The notes beneath the pieces were generated by a model. That model was not told the origin of the DNA and searched no databases. It saw only the letters and a program-made list of their open reading frames with translations. Below, piece after piece: positions 26,625 through 36,024 of a stretch of 64,000 bases of DNA. The stretch is from CBDCRK01 sp965220955 (GTDB taxonomy: Bacteria; Desulfobacterota; Binatia; Bin18; CBDCRK01). The stretch is taken from the NCBI GenBank assembly GCA_965220955.1, contig CBDCRK010000032.1, positions 310,001-374,000 of the forward strand, in the 5' to 3' direction. Both the position numbers and the translations under genes were made by a program. Positions within the stretch are counted from its first letter, which is position 1, and each line of letters begins with the position of its first letter.

Positions 26625-27749
26625 ATGGAGACAAGCATTACCAGCGGTTATGTTTCGGCCGATGGCCACGTGGTTGAGCCTGCAGACCTGTGGACCACCA
26701 GAATGGACAAACGTTTTCGTGACCGGGCTCCTCGCGTCGAGTCTCGCCCGGAGGCCGACTATTACTTTATCGACGGCGTGGCTTCTTTCCCCGTGGGTCT
26801 TGAGGGAGTCACCATGGAGGACAAGATCGCCGGGGAGATCAAAGCTTCTATGGGGAGTCGTCATGCGGACACACGGCCTGGAGCCTGGGATCCCCAGGCC
26901 CGTCTGGCCGACCAAGAGCTTGATCATCTGCGGGCTGAGATTGTTTACGGGGGCGCTTTTGGTCTACAGTTTTTTTATGCTCCTGACCCTGAATACCAAC
27001 GAGAGTGTATTCGGGTGTATAACGACTGGCTCAGTGAGTTCTGTGCAGCAGCGCCGGATCGGCTGTTAGGGGTGGGGTTATTGCCCATGAAGGGGCCGGT
27101 GGAGTGGGCTATTGAGGAGGCTGAACGGGCTGCCAAGAAAGGACTATGCTCGATGTCTATACCGGCCGAGGTGCCTGAACGTCCTTACTCACGACCGGAT
27201 TATGATCCGCTGTGGGCTAAGCTGCAGGAACTGGGACTGCCGGTGGCTGCCCATGCTGGCACTGGCACTGGAGAGCCCCTACAGACCAAGGTTGAGCGTC
27301 TGGGAATGGGCCTGGCCGTTGTTGATAGCAAAATAATGATGCTGATGCGCGCCATTACCGAGTTGATCTGGAGTGGAATTCCCCAGAAATATCCCAATCT
27401 GCGTTTTGTGATTACAGAGGGAGGCATTGGCTGGATTGCTTCTCTTATTGGCTTTATGGATCACTGGTGGAAAGACCATCACCGCTGGATGGAGCCCAAA
27501 TTGGAAGAGGCCCCTAGTTTTTACTTTAACCGGCAATTTTGGGCTACTTTTGAGGAAGATCGAGCGGGTCTTCTCACCCGGGAACTGCTGAATGTGGAGC
27601 GCTTGATGTGGGGTTCGGACTACCCTCATACCGAGGGAACTTTTCCTTACTCTCGCGAGCAGATAGCCAAGGACTTTGCCGGGATTTCAGAGGTCGAGGT
27701 ATACAAGATGGTGACGGGCAACGCTGCCCAGCTCTATGGCCTGGCATAG
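26625..27749 (+). CDS. Amidohydrolase 2-family metal-dependent hydrolase
   Basis: 374 residues from ATG 26625 (aaaggag upstream), a TIM-barrel enzyme of the ACMSD/amidohydrolase-2 group. Motifs are SADGHVVEP at the N-terminus (the Glu/His metal-site region), VAAHAGTGTGE in mid-barrel, VITEGGIGWI and the closing WGSDYPHTEGTFPYS, whose Asp is the conserved metal ligand. Relatives perform C-C or C-N hydrolytic cleavages or decarboxylations in aromatic and lipid catabolism. The substrate is unknown. It follows the deacylase array and precedes the first DUF1329 gene by 53 bases, likely co-transcribed. Confidence 0.85.
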   Translation: METSITSGYVSADGHVVEPADLWTTRMDKRFRDRAPRVESRPEADYYFIDGVASFPVGLEGVTMEDKIAGEIKASMGSRHADTRPGAWDPQARLADQELDHLRAEIVYGGAFGLQFFYAPDPEYQRECIRVYNDWLSEFCAAAPDRLLGVGLLPMKGPVEWAIEEAERAAKKGLCSMSIPAEVPERPYSRPDYDPLWAKLQELGLPVAAHAGTGTGEPLQTKVERLGMGLAVVDSKIMMLMRAITELIWSGIPQKYPNLRFVITEGGIGWIASLIGFMDHWWKDHHRWMEPKLEEAPSFYFNRQFWATFEEDRAGLLTRELLNVERLMWGSDYPHTEGTFPYSREQIAKDFAGISEVEVYKMVTGNAAQLYGLA

Positions 27750-27802
27750 CCAGGATTGCACAGGAAAACGAAATTCAAGAGACTATTATTAGAGGTAAAT
27801 AT

Positions 27803-29179
27803 ATGCAGAAGGGGGACCCTGGTTTTGTGTTAGGGAAAAGGCTTGGCGGTTGTGGGTTTCTGTGTATGGGTTTGCTGTTTTTCTCTTCTCTTGCTGGGGC
27901 TACCCTCTCAGATGGAAATGGCACGGGCAAGACTTGGCAGGCGTTCTCTGAGCTCTCTGAGGAAGAATTAGCGCGCATTGACCTGTCTCCTGGAACCCCT
28001 CGGGATGCCCAGATTCCTTATCTGCCCGCTGAGCCCTATCCCTTCACCCCACCCTATACAGCAGAGGAGATGGGGTATCGGGCCATGGAGTTCTCCCACA
28101 TGCCCCGCTGGAGCTGTGTGCAGATCGAAGATGGGGGGGTACTGACGCCTAGCGGTTATCTTTCCAATATTAAGGTCATTGTCCTAGTGGACTACCGAGA
28201 CCCTGAAGGGCTTATAGGCCAGCTCACCGCCAAGCCCGGAGAAGTCTACTCACGCTGGCTGTCACAGGACACCGCCCCCCCGGAAAACTATGGCAATCAG
28301 CTTCTGTTTCTCACTTATCGGACCGATCAGAATGCAAGCAAAAAGGCTGATCTCTTTGGCTATTCCCCGGCCATGCGCCGAGTACGTCGCTTTCCTCAAC
28401 CTCGCCGTCAGGAGAGACTGGCCAATTGGCCTTTAACCTATGATGACTCTGTGGGTCGGGATGCCTGGGAGTTCTCCTGGCGTATCGTGGGCACTGATGT
28501 GCTCTACGAGACCGTGCGTTTCCCCAAGACTCGCCAGATTATCACTCTGGCCTCGGCTGATGGTTCCTTTACTGATGTGCCCGTTGACACCCTTAAGCTT
28601 ATGGGTGAGCAGTATCCTCACTATACTTCTGATGGAGGGATGAAGTGCTATGTGGTGGAAGCCAGGGCCAAAGCCGAATGGCTACCAGACTATTACGCTT
28701 CTAAAATCCTATACTGGCTGGACCAGCATGCCTTCTACCCCCTGCGCATGGAGATCTATGGTAAAGAGGGACAGCCTCTGTTCATCGAGGAACGGATGGC
28801 CAAAGTGATGAATCCGCGGTTGAAGGAAAGAGGGTATCACAACCTTATTGCCGTGTGGTGGGATCTGCAGCAGGACTTTTATGGCTATAGCGTGCACGAT
28901 GCGCAAGAGCTCCGAGAGTGGTCAGAAAAGGATTTGGCGGTCTTCTTTAACCCGGACTTCATGCGGCGGGGATGGTTTCCGGCGCCGCTAAAGACTCAGG
29001 CTGCTATACGTACGCCTGAAGAATTCTTTTTGCGTCCTCGCCTTTATCGAGAGAAATTCCCCGAGGAGCGTAAGATTGTACTGCCTGCCAATTTAGAAGC
29101 CCGCATCCGGGCCCAAGAGGCGGCCGGGCATATTGTGTTTACAGAGAATCTTGACGGCAGTCTTAACGGGTCTGAGTAA
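27803..29179 (+). CDS. DUF1329 envelope protein, subfamily A, copy 1
   Basis: 458 residues from ATG 27803. It has a signal peptide (hydrophobic residues about 15-33, ending SLAGA), then the subfamily block ELSEEELARIDLSPGTPRD and YTAEEMGYRAMEFSHMPRW. The rest is beta-rich with GYSPAMRRVRRFPQPRRQER and DPxE-like WEFSWRIVGTD, typical of DUF1329. These proteins are thought to have a LolA/LolB-like fold in the periplasm or outer membrane and often sit with catabolic genes for hydrophobic compounds. The role here, binding or moving a lipophilic substrate, is inference. A paralogue lies at 36025-37386. Confidence 0.82.
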   Translation: MQKGDPGFVLGKRLGGCGFLCMGLLFFSSLAGATLSDGNGTGKTWQAFSELSEEELARIDLSPGTPRDAQIPYLPAEPYPFTPPYTAEEMGYRAMEFSHMPRWSCVQIEDGGVLTPSGYLSNIKVIVLVDYRDPEGLIGQLTAKPGEVYSRWLSQDTAPPENYGNQLLFLTYRTDQNASKKADLFGYSPAMRRVRRFPQPRRQERLANWPLTYDDSVGRDAWEFSWRIVGTDVLYETVRFPKTRQIITLASADGSFTDVPVDTLKLMGEQYPHYTSDGGMKCYVVEARAKAEWLPDYYASKILYWLDQHAFYPLRMEIYGKEGQPLFIEERMAKVMNPRLKERGYHNLIAVWWDLQQDFYGYSVHDAQELREWSEKDLAVFFNPDFMRRGWFPAPLKTQAAIRTPEEFFLRPRLYREKFPEERKIVLPANLEARIRAQEAAGHIVFTENLDGSLNGSE

Positions 29180-29257
29180 CACTCGGTAGAGCTGAAGAGT
29201 TTTTCCCATTCTCACAAGGTCTCCTGTCGAGCAAAGATTTTAGCCTAGACCCAGTGA

Positions 29258-29527
29258 CAAATATATCAGGAGTACGCCGAATGGGTCGGAGAGCTGTTCC
29301 GGCAGGCTTCTGAGGCCAAGGAGATTCGCCCGGTGCCTGCTTGCCGCTATGCGCTCTTGCTCCTCAATCGCTTGGCTGCGCCCACGGATACCTCTTTGGC
29401 TGAAGAAACCGATGAAATTATGGACTTGTTTCTTGAGGGACTTATTCCTACCCAGGGGCCGGTTGGCCAAAAGGAAAGCGAAATAAGGATCAAAGTCAGT
29501 GGTTCAGACATAAGGAGGGAAAAGTGA
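29258..29527 (+). pseudogene. TetR-family regulator, C-terminal remnant
   Basis: An open frame without a credible start reads EYAEWVGELFRQASEAKEIR, LLLLNRLAA and ETDEIMDLFLEGLIP. This is the typical last helices of a TetR/AcrR ligand-binding domain. The DNA-binding N-terminal half is absent. It abuts the start of the next DUF1329 gene (4-base overlap). A complete relative could have controlled the palindromes seen upstream of the deacylases. Confidence 0.6.
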
Positions 29528-30792
29528 AAAGCCGAAGGCAAAAAGGTCAAGCCGTCTTTCTTTTCCTTTTCGTTGGGCTGTTCCTCATGCCTTCGTGGGG
29601 GCAGGCAGAAGAGGATGACCTACAAGAGAAGGTCCTTTCAGTTTTTTATCCTTACCGTCAAGGTCCCCCCCAGGTAGAAGGAATTACCCCGGGGATGAAA
29701 ATTGATGAAAATAATTTTCAGGTTGCCCAAAAGGTACTTCCACCGGAGATCCTTAAGTCTCTGCAAGCCGGGGATTTTGTGATTACGGTGCAGGAGACCA
29801 CGGACATGCCCCTGAGGGAGGAGTATATTAAGGCAACACTGGAAAGCTACGGCAAGGTCGAGCTGGGGGATGGGGAGTTAAAGAATTATGTGGCGGGGCT
29901 GCCCTTTCCCCTCATTGACTCCCAAGACTCTCGGGTAGGGGAGAAAGTAATCTGGAACCAGCGTTACCGGGATCAGGGAGACACCCGCGAGTACTGGCCT
30001 ACCGACGAACTGCGCAACAGCAGCGGTGCGGCGGAACGGGCCCAGAGATTTTATGTTGCTTTCATGTGGGGGATGCACCGGCCGGATCCAACTAAGAACC
30101 TTCCGCAGTGGGAAAAGGAAGGGGTTTATTTTAAGATGTACTCGCGCATGCTGGCCCCTGCTGATGTAGAGGGCAGCCAGCTGTTAATCCACCTCTACGA
30201 TAAGGATACCAATCCTAATGACCAGTGGGTCTATGACCCCGGGACGCGGCGCACCCGTAAGGCGGTTGACAATCCGTACGATGCTCCCGGAGGTGGGGAG
30301 ATGCTTATAGAGGACATCGAAGGATTTAGCGGGTATATCCATTCCTATGAGTGGGAGTATCTGGGGGAGAAGGTAGTGCTGGCCCCGGGACCGATCAAGG
30401 CAGCCGAGCCCACGTTGGGTGGTAAAGGGAAGTGGTACCCGCTGGATCCCTGGGAGTTACGCAGAGCCGTAGTAGTCGAGGCCCGGCCTAAAGGGTCCCA
30501 TCCTATGTACAGCCGTCGGGTTCTGTATATTGATCGGCAAACTGAGGGCGCTCTCTATACGCTGACCTATGACCGCGAGGGTAACCACAAACGCACCTTT
30601 TTCCTGGTGTATTTGCATCCGGAGTTTAACCCGTGGAACAATGAGGTACGGATTCCGCAACAGGCTGCCCAGATGTCCATTGATTGCCAGCGGGAGCGGG
30701 CCTCAATTTTCCAGACGCATAAGGTTGTCTACAACAAGCCTCTGGATGAGAAGTTGTTTAACAGGGCGGCCCTCATGCGCTATGGGAAATAA
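29524..30792 (+). CDS. DUF1329 envelope protein, subfamily B, copy 1
   Basis: 422 residues starting with GTG 29524 behind aaggaggg. Signal peptide with cleavage likely after SWGQA. Subfamily B hallmarks are PYRQGPPQVEGITPGM, NFQVAQKVLPPEILKSLQAG and DFVITVQETTDMP, then beta-strand blocks QWVYDPGTRRTRK and WELRRAVVVEARP. It ends KPLDEKLFNRAALMRYGK. About 70% identical to the gene at 31579. It is presumably exported, with a function coupled to the surrounding hydrolases. Confidence 0.8.
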   Translation: MKSRRQKGQAVFLFLFVGLFLMPSWGQAEEDDLQEKVLSVFYPYRQGPPQVEGITPGMKIDENNFQVAQKVLPPEILKSLQAGDFVITVQETTDMPLREEYIKATLESYGKVELGDGELKNYVAGLPFPLIDSQDSRVGEKVIWNQRYRDQGDTREYWPTDELRNSSGAAERAQRFYVAFMWGMHRPDPTKNLPQWEKEGVYFKMYSRMLAPADVEGSQLLIHLYDKDTNPNDQWVYDPGTRRTRKAVDNPYDAPGGGEMLIEDIEGFSGYIHSYEWEYLGEKVVLAPGPIKAAEPTLGGKGKWYPLDPWELRRAVVVEARPKGSHPMYSRRVLYIDRQTEGALYTLTYDREGNHKRTFFLVYLHPEFNPWNNEVRIPQQAAQMSIDCQRERASIFQTHKVVYNKPLDEKLFNRAALMRYGK

Positions 30793-31578
30793 GCCTAGGC
30801 ATAGATTTGTATGGAGTAGACTATTATGGGGAGCCTGGCCGGGCGATTGACCACCTGTTAGCCACCTATATCATTGACCAGACTGGGAATGTAGAAAAGT
30901 GTTTTAAGGGTCTCAATTACACAGTGACAGAGCTTTTGCCAGGGGTGCAAGGGCTACTTACCCCTGGATAGCCATAAGGATGGGGCTGTGCGCTGGCCCT
31001 ATCAGGCTGACCGAGGACGGCCGGGTATCAAGGAAAGAAGCAACGCTATAAAGCAAATCCCAGTGGCTACCATAAAAGCATCCTGGAAAGCACCAAGAAA
31101 ACTATGCAGCTCTACCGCCGCCAGGGGGGGAAAGATCCTGCTGACTTAGCTCTGTGAGGTAAACAGAGCGGCGAGCACTGAAAACTGCTCCTGCTGTTGT
31201 TACCCCAATGACCACGCTTAAAGTGCGCATCATTGTTGTCATACCAGCGGCCACCCCCTGCTGTGCTCGGGAGATGGCGCCCATCAGAGTCAAGCGACCC
31301 TCCCAGGCTGCCCAGGCTGGCAATACAGAGTGCTAGCCAGCGATAACTTTCGCTCCTTTTCCTGCTCCTTCATCGCCTCAGCACACTTCGTACCCAATCG
31401 AGATTCAACTAATCCTTTGCCAGATGGCCCCTATCAGCTTTTATCTATTGTTGAAACTGTAATCAGAAGATGCTCTACTAGGCTGGGATGGTGACCATAC
31501 TTGCCTCTACTCTTGACTCTTGTGGAACACAAAAGTAGGGATAGTTCTTTGTAGAACCTAATTAAAGGAGGGTGAGAT
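30793..31578. other. Remnant-rich intergenic stretch
   Basis: No intact gene. A plus-strand frame to 30971 (DLYGVDYYGEPGRAIDHL, TYIIDQTGNVEKCF) has the look of the end of a thioredoxin-fold (AhpC/TSA-like) protein but lacks a start. A minus-strand frame at 31102-31323 looks like part of a drug transporter (separate entry). A third fragment near 31030-31150 (GYHKSILESTKKTMQLYRR) is unassigned. The whole block reads as debris of deleted genes. Confidence 0.5.
31102..31323 (-). pseudogene. DHA2-type MFS transporter fragment
   Basis: The frame encodes GAISRAQQGVAAGMTTMMRT and VIGVTTAGAVFSAR, resembling the 14-helix EmrB/QacA transporters around their late helices (AQQGVAAG-x-MRxLGxxxG). No signal, start or remaining helices are present. 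Confidence 0.5.
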
Positions 31579-32850
31579 ATGAACAGAAAGATATATCCCA
31601 AAGCTGTCTGTTTCCTACTCCTCTTTGCGCTATGCTTTTGCTCCAGGTCCACGCCAGGGCAAGCGTCAGAGAATGGAACTGAAGATAAAGTCTTGAATGT
31701 CTTCCATCCTTACCGTCAGGGTCCGCCGCAAGTGGAAGGAATCACGCCGGGGATGAGCATTGATAAGAGCAATTTTCAGGTGGCCCAAGAAGTACTGCCG
31801 CCAGAGATTCTTAAGTACCTACAGGCCGGGGACTTTGCCATTACTGTACAAGAGACCACGGATCTACCCCCACGGGAGGAGTATATTAACGTTACTTTGC
31901 AACATTACGCCCAGGTGGAGGTTATGGACGGTGAGTTAAAGAACTATATGGCAGGGCGGCCTTTTCCTCTGATTGATCCCCAGGATCCCCAGGCAGGGGA
32001 GAAAATGGCCTGGAATTACCGCTATCGGGACAGTGGCGATACCATGCAGTCCTGGCCCACAAGCAGCTTGATTGCCCAATCTGGTTCAGTCGAGAGGTCC
32101 TCTAAAATGTACACGGCCGACATGTATGGAATGCATCGGTGTAGTTCTGACGCCAATCTTGCTACCTGGGAGAAGGAACAGGTCTACTTCAAACGGTACT
32201 CCCGCATCTTGGCTCCGCTTGATATGGAAGGCGGCCAAATGTTAACTAATATCCAGGATAAAGATACGGTTATGAATGAGCAGTGGGCCTATGATCCCAA
32301 AACCCGGCGCACTCGCAAGATAGTTTATAATCCCTATGAGGCCTCCGGCAACATGGACTACCTGGTAGAGGACTGGAACGGTTTCAACGGATATATTCAC
32401 GTCTACAACTGGAAATATCTGGGGGAAAAGATTGTTCTGGCTCCTGGTTTTATCAAGACCGCTGAGCCCAAGTTAGGGGGTAAGGGCAACTGGTATCCCG
32501 CGGACTCCTGGGAGCTGCGCAAAGCCATAGTAATCGAGGGGGTTCCTAAGAAGTCCCATCCTACCTATGGCCGGCGGGTGATCTATATCGATCTGCAGAC
32601 TAACTGGGCTCTTCATTCGCTAGCCTTTAACCACGAGGGCGAGCACTTTCGCACCTTCTTTATGATGTATGGCAACCCGGAGTTTAGCCCCCGTAACCAG
32701 GGTATACGGATTCCTATCTTGACGGCCCAGTCTGCCATTGACTACCACACGGAGCGGGCTGGGCTATTTATGACTCATAAGGTTATCTACAACCAGCCCT
32801 TGAAGGAGAAGATGTTTAGGACTGGCGCTCTCCTGCGCTATGGGAAATGA
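31579..32850 (+). CDS. DUF1329 envelope protein, subfamily B, copy 2
   Basis: 423 residues from ATG 31579 (aaaggaggg upstream). A signal peptide is followed by the same order of blocks as the 29524 gene: PYRQGPPQVEGITPGMSID, VLPPEILKYLQAGDFAI, QWAYDPKTRRTRKIVYNPYE, WELRKAIVIEGVP, ending PLKEKMFRTGALLRYGK. Duplicate of the 29524 gene with independent transcription likely, since 800 bases of debris separate them. Confidence 0.8.
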   Translation: MNRKIYPKAVCFLLLFALCFCSRSTPGQASENGTEDKVLNVFHPYRQGPPQVEGITPGMSIDKSNFQVAQEVLPPEILKYLQAGDFAITVQETTDLPPREEYINVTLQHYAQVEVMDGELKNYMAGRPFPLIDPQDPQAGEKMAWNYRYRDSGDTMQSWPTSSLIAQSGSVERSSKMYTADMYGMHRCSSDANLATWEKEQVYFKRYSRILAPLDMEGGQMLTNIQDKDTVMNEQWAYDPKTRRTRKIVYNPYEASGNMDYLVEDWNGFNGYIHVYNWKYLGEKIVLAPGFIKTAEPKLGGKGNWYPADSWELRKAIVIEGVPKKSHPTYGRRVIYIDLQTNWALHSLAFNHEGEHFRTFFMMYGNPEFSPRNQGIRIPILTAQSAIDYHTERAGLFMTHKVIYNQPLKEKMFRTGALLRYGK

Positions 32851-32968
32851 GTCTGGCTTGACCTTTTTTCACCTAGCTTCTTTCAAACCAAACAAGCTAG
32901 GGTTTGGTTGTGGCTTGTTTGTACTTTCGTCGGCAATATACTAGGATTCCTGTTCAGGAGAGATCTGA

Positions 32969-33502
32969 ATGGCACGAGTAAAAGCTATCGAGTATGAAGA
33001 ACTACCGCCTGAGCTACAGAGGCTGGCTGACGTGTACACAGATAGAGATGCCAGCTGGGACCATTTACGGGTCCTGGCCCATCGGCCCGAAATGTACGAG
33101 GCCTACTACAAATTTCTCTATCCGTTGCACACGGAGGGAGTCGTAGAACCTGCGCTCAAGGAGTTAGTGCGACTCAAGATTGCCGAACTTAATCAGTGCT
33201 TGTTTTGACAAAAGGGGCGCCATCGCGGAGCGATGGAGAAAGGCCTGACTGAGGAAAAGATTGCGCGACTGGCAGAGTACCACACCGATTCCATTTTCAC
33301 CGACCGAGAGCGACTGGCGCTTGAGTTTGCCGAGAAGATGGCAATGGATCATACTGCCTTGGGGGATGTATTCTTCAGGCGGCTGAGGGTAGAGTTTAGC
33401 GATCCTGAGGTTGTTGAGCTAGGAATGGCGATTGGCCAGTATCTAGGGTTTGGTCGTTTCCTTCACGCTCTCGAAGTTGTGCGGCCAGTCTGTGACCTCT
33501 GA
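32969..33502 (+). CDS. AhpD-like (carboxymuconolactone decarboxylase family) selenoprotein, CxxU
   Basis: Reading through the in-frame TGA at 33206-33208 as selenocysteine gives a 177-residue AhpD-like protein in one continuous frame. Before the TGA lies the family segment LKELVRLKIAELNQC (Cys77); the TGA is codon 80, so the redox motif CLFU takes the place of the CxxC of AhpD-like peroxidases. After it, GLTEEKIARL, FTDRERLALEFAEKM and EVVELGMAIGQYLGFGRF follow at the normal spacing (11 residues from the second Cys/Sec to GLTEE, as in CxxC relatives). A hairpin of bacterial SECIS type lies just downstream. Such proteins reduce peroxides or act as thiol oxidoreductases. If Sec is not inserted, the gene is a TGA-interrupted pseudogene. 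Confidence 0.75.
33220..33236 (+). promoter_or_regulatory. Candidate bacterial SECIS hairpin
   Basis: Perfect 7-bp stem ccatcgc / gcgatgg closing a GGA loop. The loop starts 18 nt after the UGA and begins with G, which agrees with the consensus for bacterial SECIS elements (apical loop 16-37 nt from the UGA, a G in its first two positions). It lies inside the coding frame, as bacterial SECIS elements do. Confidence 0.65.
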
Positions 33503-33556
33503 ATATGAAGTGCTGCAAACTGAGGAACCCAGAACAGGTTTTGTAGGGGAGGAGAC

Positions 33557-34687
33557 ATGGAGTTTCATCTTTTTATCTATGCCACGGTTGGTCGCCGCCA
33601 CGAGATCGAGGCCGGCTTGGCCGGAAAGCGGCCAGAACTATACCAACGTATGCTTGACGAAATTGCTGAGTATGTACGTTTTGCTGATGAGGCCGGGTTC
33701 GCCGGGTTCGGACATCCTGAGCACCATTTACAGGTCGAGGGCTTTGAGGCCAGCAACGAGCCTGGACTCCTCAGCATGTGGATTGGCCAGCACAGCAAGA
33801 GGCTGCGCGTGAACATGGTTGGCTGGGTAGCCCCTACCCATAACCCTCTGCGTATAGCCGAGTACACGGCCACTCTGGACCATATGCTTGGCGGACGTTT
33901 GGGGGTAGGGTTAGTGCGCGGCTATCAGGCTCGTTGGGTGCATAACTTCCGTATTCGTCCGGACCTTGTTGCGGTGGGCGATTGGAACCGGCGAACACCG
34001 GAAGATGAGGCCAACCGCGAATATTTTAAAGAATTCGTTGATGTTGTTCTTTTGGCCTGGCAGAAGGACACGTTTAGCTATGAGGGCAAGTACTGGCAAA
34101 TCCCCCCATTGGACGCTGTTAACCCGCATGTCCACCCGGCGTATGTGAAGTATGGTCAGGGGGTGGGGGAAGATATGCGCATACACGAGGTAGGTATTGC
34201 ACCTAAACCTTTACAGAAACCTCATCCGCCTCTTTATGGAGGTTTCACCCACAGCATGCGCACGGCCCTCTTTTGGGCTCAATACGGTGGTAAACCCATT
34301 GTGCTGTCTTCGGATCTGGAGTTTTGTCAGAGACTTTGGAGCGGGTACCGTGAAGAGGCGGCCAAGTACGGGCATGACATCCAGCCCGGAGATGAGGCGG
34401 GTTGGGGAGGAATGCTAGTAGCAGCCGATACCAAGGCCACGGCCCAGGAGTGGGCTCAAGACGCGCTCTGGATGTGGGACGAGTGGCTTAAGCCCTTTGG
34501 TCAGGGTTACCCGGAGATGCTCATTGGCGATCCGGACTCAATCTCGCGACGTATTGAAGAAGCCGCTCGCGCCATTCCGATCAAAGAATGTTTCCTGCTA
34601 ATCCCGCAGGGTATCCACGACCGCGACCAGATCCTCAAATCCTTGGATTTGTTTGCCACCAAGGTGATACCTCGGTTTGCGGGCTAG
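33557..34687 (+). CDS. LLM-class flavin-dependent monooxygenase (bacterial luciferase family)
   Basis: 376 residues, one TIM barrel. Motifs are EFHLFIYATVGRRHEIEAG at the N-terminus, GFGHPEHHLQVEGFEAS, the LTHNPLRIAEYTATLDHMLG-like strand (here PTHNPLRIAEYTATLDHML) and GGRLGVGLVRGYQ. These are typical of FMNH2- or F420-dependent luciferase-like enzymes. RBS ggggaggag precedes ATG 33557. It sits directly behind the AhpD-like gene and 42 bases before an MFS transporter gene, so an oxidative catabolic operon is likely; the substrate is unknown. Confidence 0.85.
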   Translation: MEFHLFIYATVGRRHEIEAGLAGKRPELYQRMLDEIAEYVRFADEAGFAGFGHPEHHLQVEGFEASNEPGLLSMWIGQHSKRLRVNMVGWVAPTHNPLRIAEYTATLDHMLGGRLGVGLVRGYQARWVHNFRIRPDLVAVGDWNRRTPEDEANREYFKEFVDVVLLAWQKDTFSYEGKYWQIPPLDAVNPHVHPAYVKYGQGVGEDMRIHEVGIAPKPLQKPHPPLYGGFTHSMRTALFWAQYGGKPIVLSSDLEFCQRLWSGYREEAAKYGHDIQPGDEAGWGGMLVAADTKATAQEWAQDALWMWDEWLKPFGQGYPEMLIGDPDSISRRIEEAARAIPIKECFLLIPQGIHDRDQILKSLDLFATKVIPRFAG

Positions 34688-34729
34688 CTGTTGCTGCTCT
34701 GGGTAAAAGGCGTGGATGAAGGAGGAATA

Positions 34730-35986
34730 ATGGAGCAGCCGCACAGGTTCTTTTACGGGTGGGTAATTGTTTTTGCTGGGCTTACGCTGAGCCTCATTAT
34801 GTATGGGGTGATCGAGTCGTTTGCCATTATGTTTAAGCCCATTGCCGGGCAGTTTGGCTGGGATCGGGGAACGGTTTCGGTGGCCTCGATGATCAACTGG
34901 ATCGCTTTTGGTCTGGCTGGCCTAATTTGCGGAGCCCTAAGTGACCGGTTTGGCTCCCAACGAATTATTGTTCTGGGCAGTCTTCTCTTTATCGCCGGGA
35001 CGTTGTTTATGAGCCGGATCCAGAGTCTATGGCAGCTCTACCTGTGTTTTGGGATTTTGCTAGCGTTGGGGCGCTCGGCAGCTGGAGTTCCCCTGACGGC
35101 TCTAGTGACAAAATGGTTTACCCAACGCCAGGGCCTAGCCCTTGCCCTTGTTCAATCCCAAAATATTGGCTCTGCTGTTTTTGCCCCGCTGACCGTTTTC
35201 TTGCTAACAGAGTATGGCTGGCGTGGCACCTATCTGTGGTATGGCCTGGGAGCTTTGCTGGTTGTGCCTTTGGCCCTGTTAATGCGGGATCATCAGGCAA
35301 AAATCGTTCCCTTGTCACAGCCTACATATGCGAGTGAAGACCGGGCAAGGCCGCTTCGGGCTGAACCGGCTGATCTGACCCTCAGCCAGGCCCTGAGGAC
35401 GCGGGCGTTCTGGACGTTAAACCTTATGGTCCTGGGTTGTTGCATGTGTCACTCCTGCGTTTTGTTGCACGGGATTAACCATATGACCGATGTTGGTTTA
35501 GCTGCGGCCAGCGCGGCCCGTGTCTTTGCCATTATGGCCATTTTCGGCATGATGGGAAAGATTGCCAATGGCCTCATAGCCGATAAAGTTGGCGCCAAAT
35601 GGGCGGTTTCGGGATTTTTAGCCTTCCAGGCTTTTATGCTGCCCTTTTTCCTGGCAGCTCAGGACAGCTGGTCTTTCTACGTTTGGGCTGTCTTCTTTGG
35701 TATTGGCTATGGCGGCCCGATGCCAGTTTATGCCATGCTCTTTCGGGAGTATTTTGGTACCAAAGCAATTGGCGCCATCCTGGGGGTGTTTTTTATGACA
35801 GCGTCTCTTGGCATGGGCTCGGGTGGGATGATGGGCGGTTTCCTGTACAATTTGTTCGGGAGCTATACAGTGCCGTTTATTACCAGCACTAGCACAGGCA
35901 CTCTTGCTGCTATCCTGGCGCTGACCTTACCCTCGCCTAAGCGGCTGTCTGCGGTTGCGCCCCAAGTGGCTTGGCAGACAAGCTGA
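34730..35986 (+). CDS. MFS transporter (oxalate/formate antiporter-like, OFA/MCT group)
   Basis: 418 residues from ATG 34730 (aaggaggaata upstream). Twelve hydrophobic segments; the FFYGWVIVFAGLTLSLIMYG start, the loop 2-3 motif GALSDRFGSQRI and the second-half repeat NGLIADKVGAKW define the major facilitator fold. The YGWVIV start is common in carboxylate MFS transporters of the OFA/MCT group. Likely imports or exports an organic acid handled by the neighbouring enzymes. The stop lies 38 bases before the next DUF1329 gene. Confidence 0.85.
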   Translation: MEQPHRFFYGWVIVFAGLTLSLIMYGVIESFAIMFKPIAGQFGWDRGTVSVASMINWIAFGLAGLICGALSDRFGSQRIIVLGSLLFIAGTLFMSRIQSLWQLYLCFGILLALGRSAAGVPLTALVTKWFTQRQGLALALVQSQNIGSAVFAPLTVFLLTEYGWRGTYLWYGLGALLVVPLALLMRDHQAKIVPLSQPTYASEDRARPLRAEPADLTLSQALRTRAFWTLNLMVLGCCMCHSCVLLHGINHMTDVGLAAASAARVFAIMAIFGMMGKIANGLIADKVGAKWAVSGFLAFQAFMLPFFLAAQDSWSFYVWAVFFGIGYGGPMPVYAMLFREYFGTKAIGAILGVFFMTASLGMGSGGMMGGFLYNLFGSYTVPFITSTSTGTLAAILALTLPSPKRLSAVAPQVAWQTS

Positions 35987-36024
35987 GAACCAAGCTAAGA
36001 ATCAGGGCGAAAAGGAGATTGTCA

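Noticed and set aside
30793..30971. Complete thioredoxin-like gene
   Set aside because: Only the last ~55 codons of a possible match are open, with no start codon or CxxC motif.
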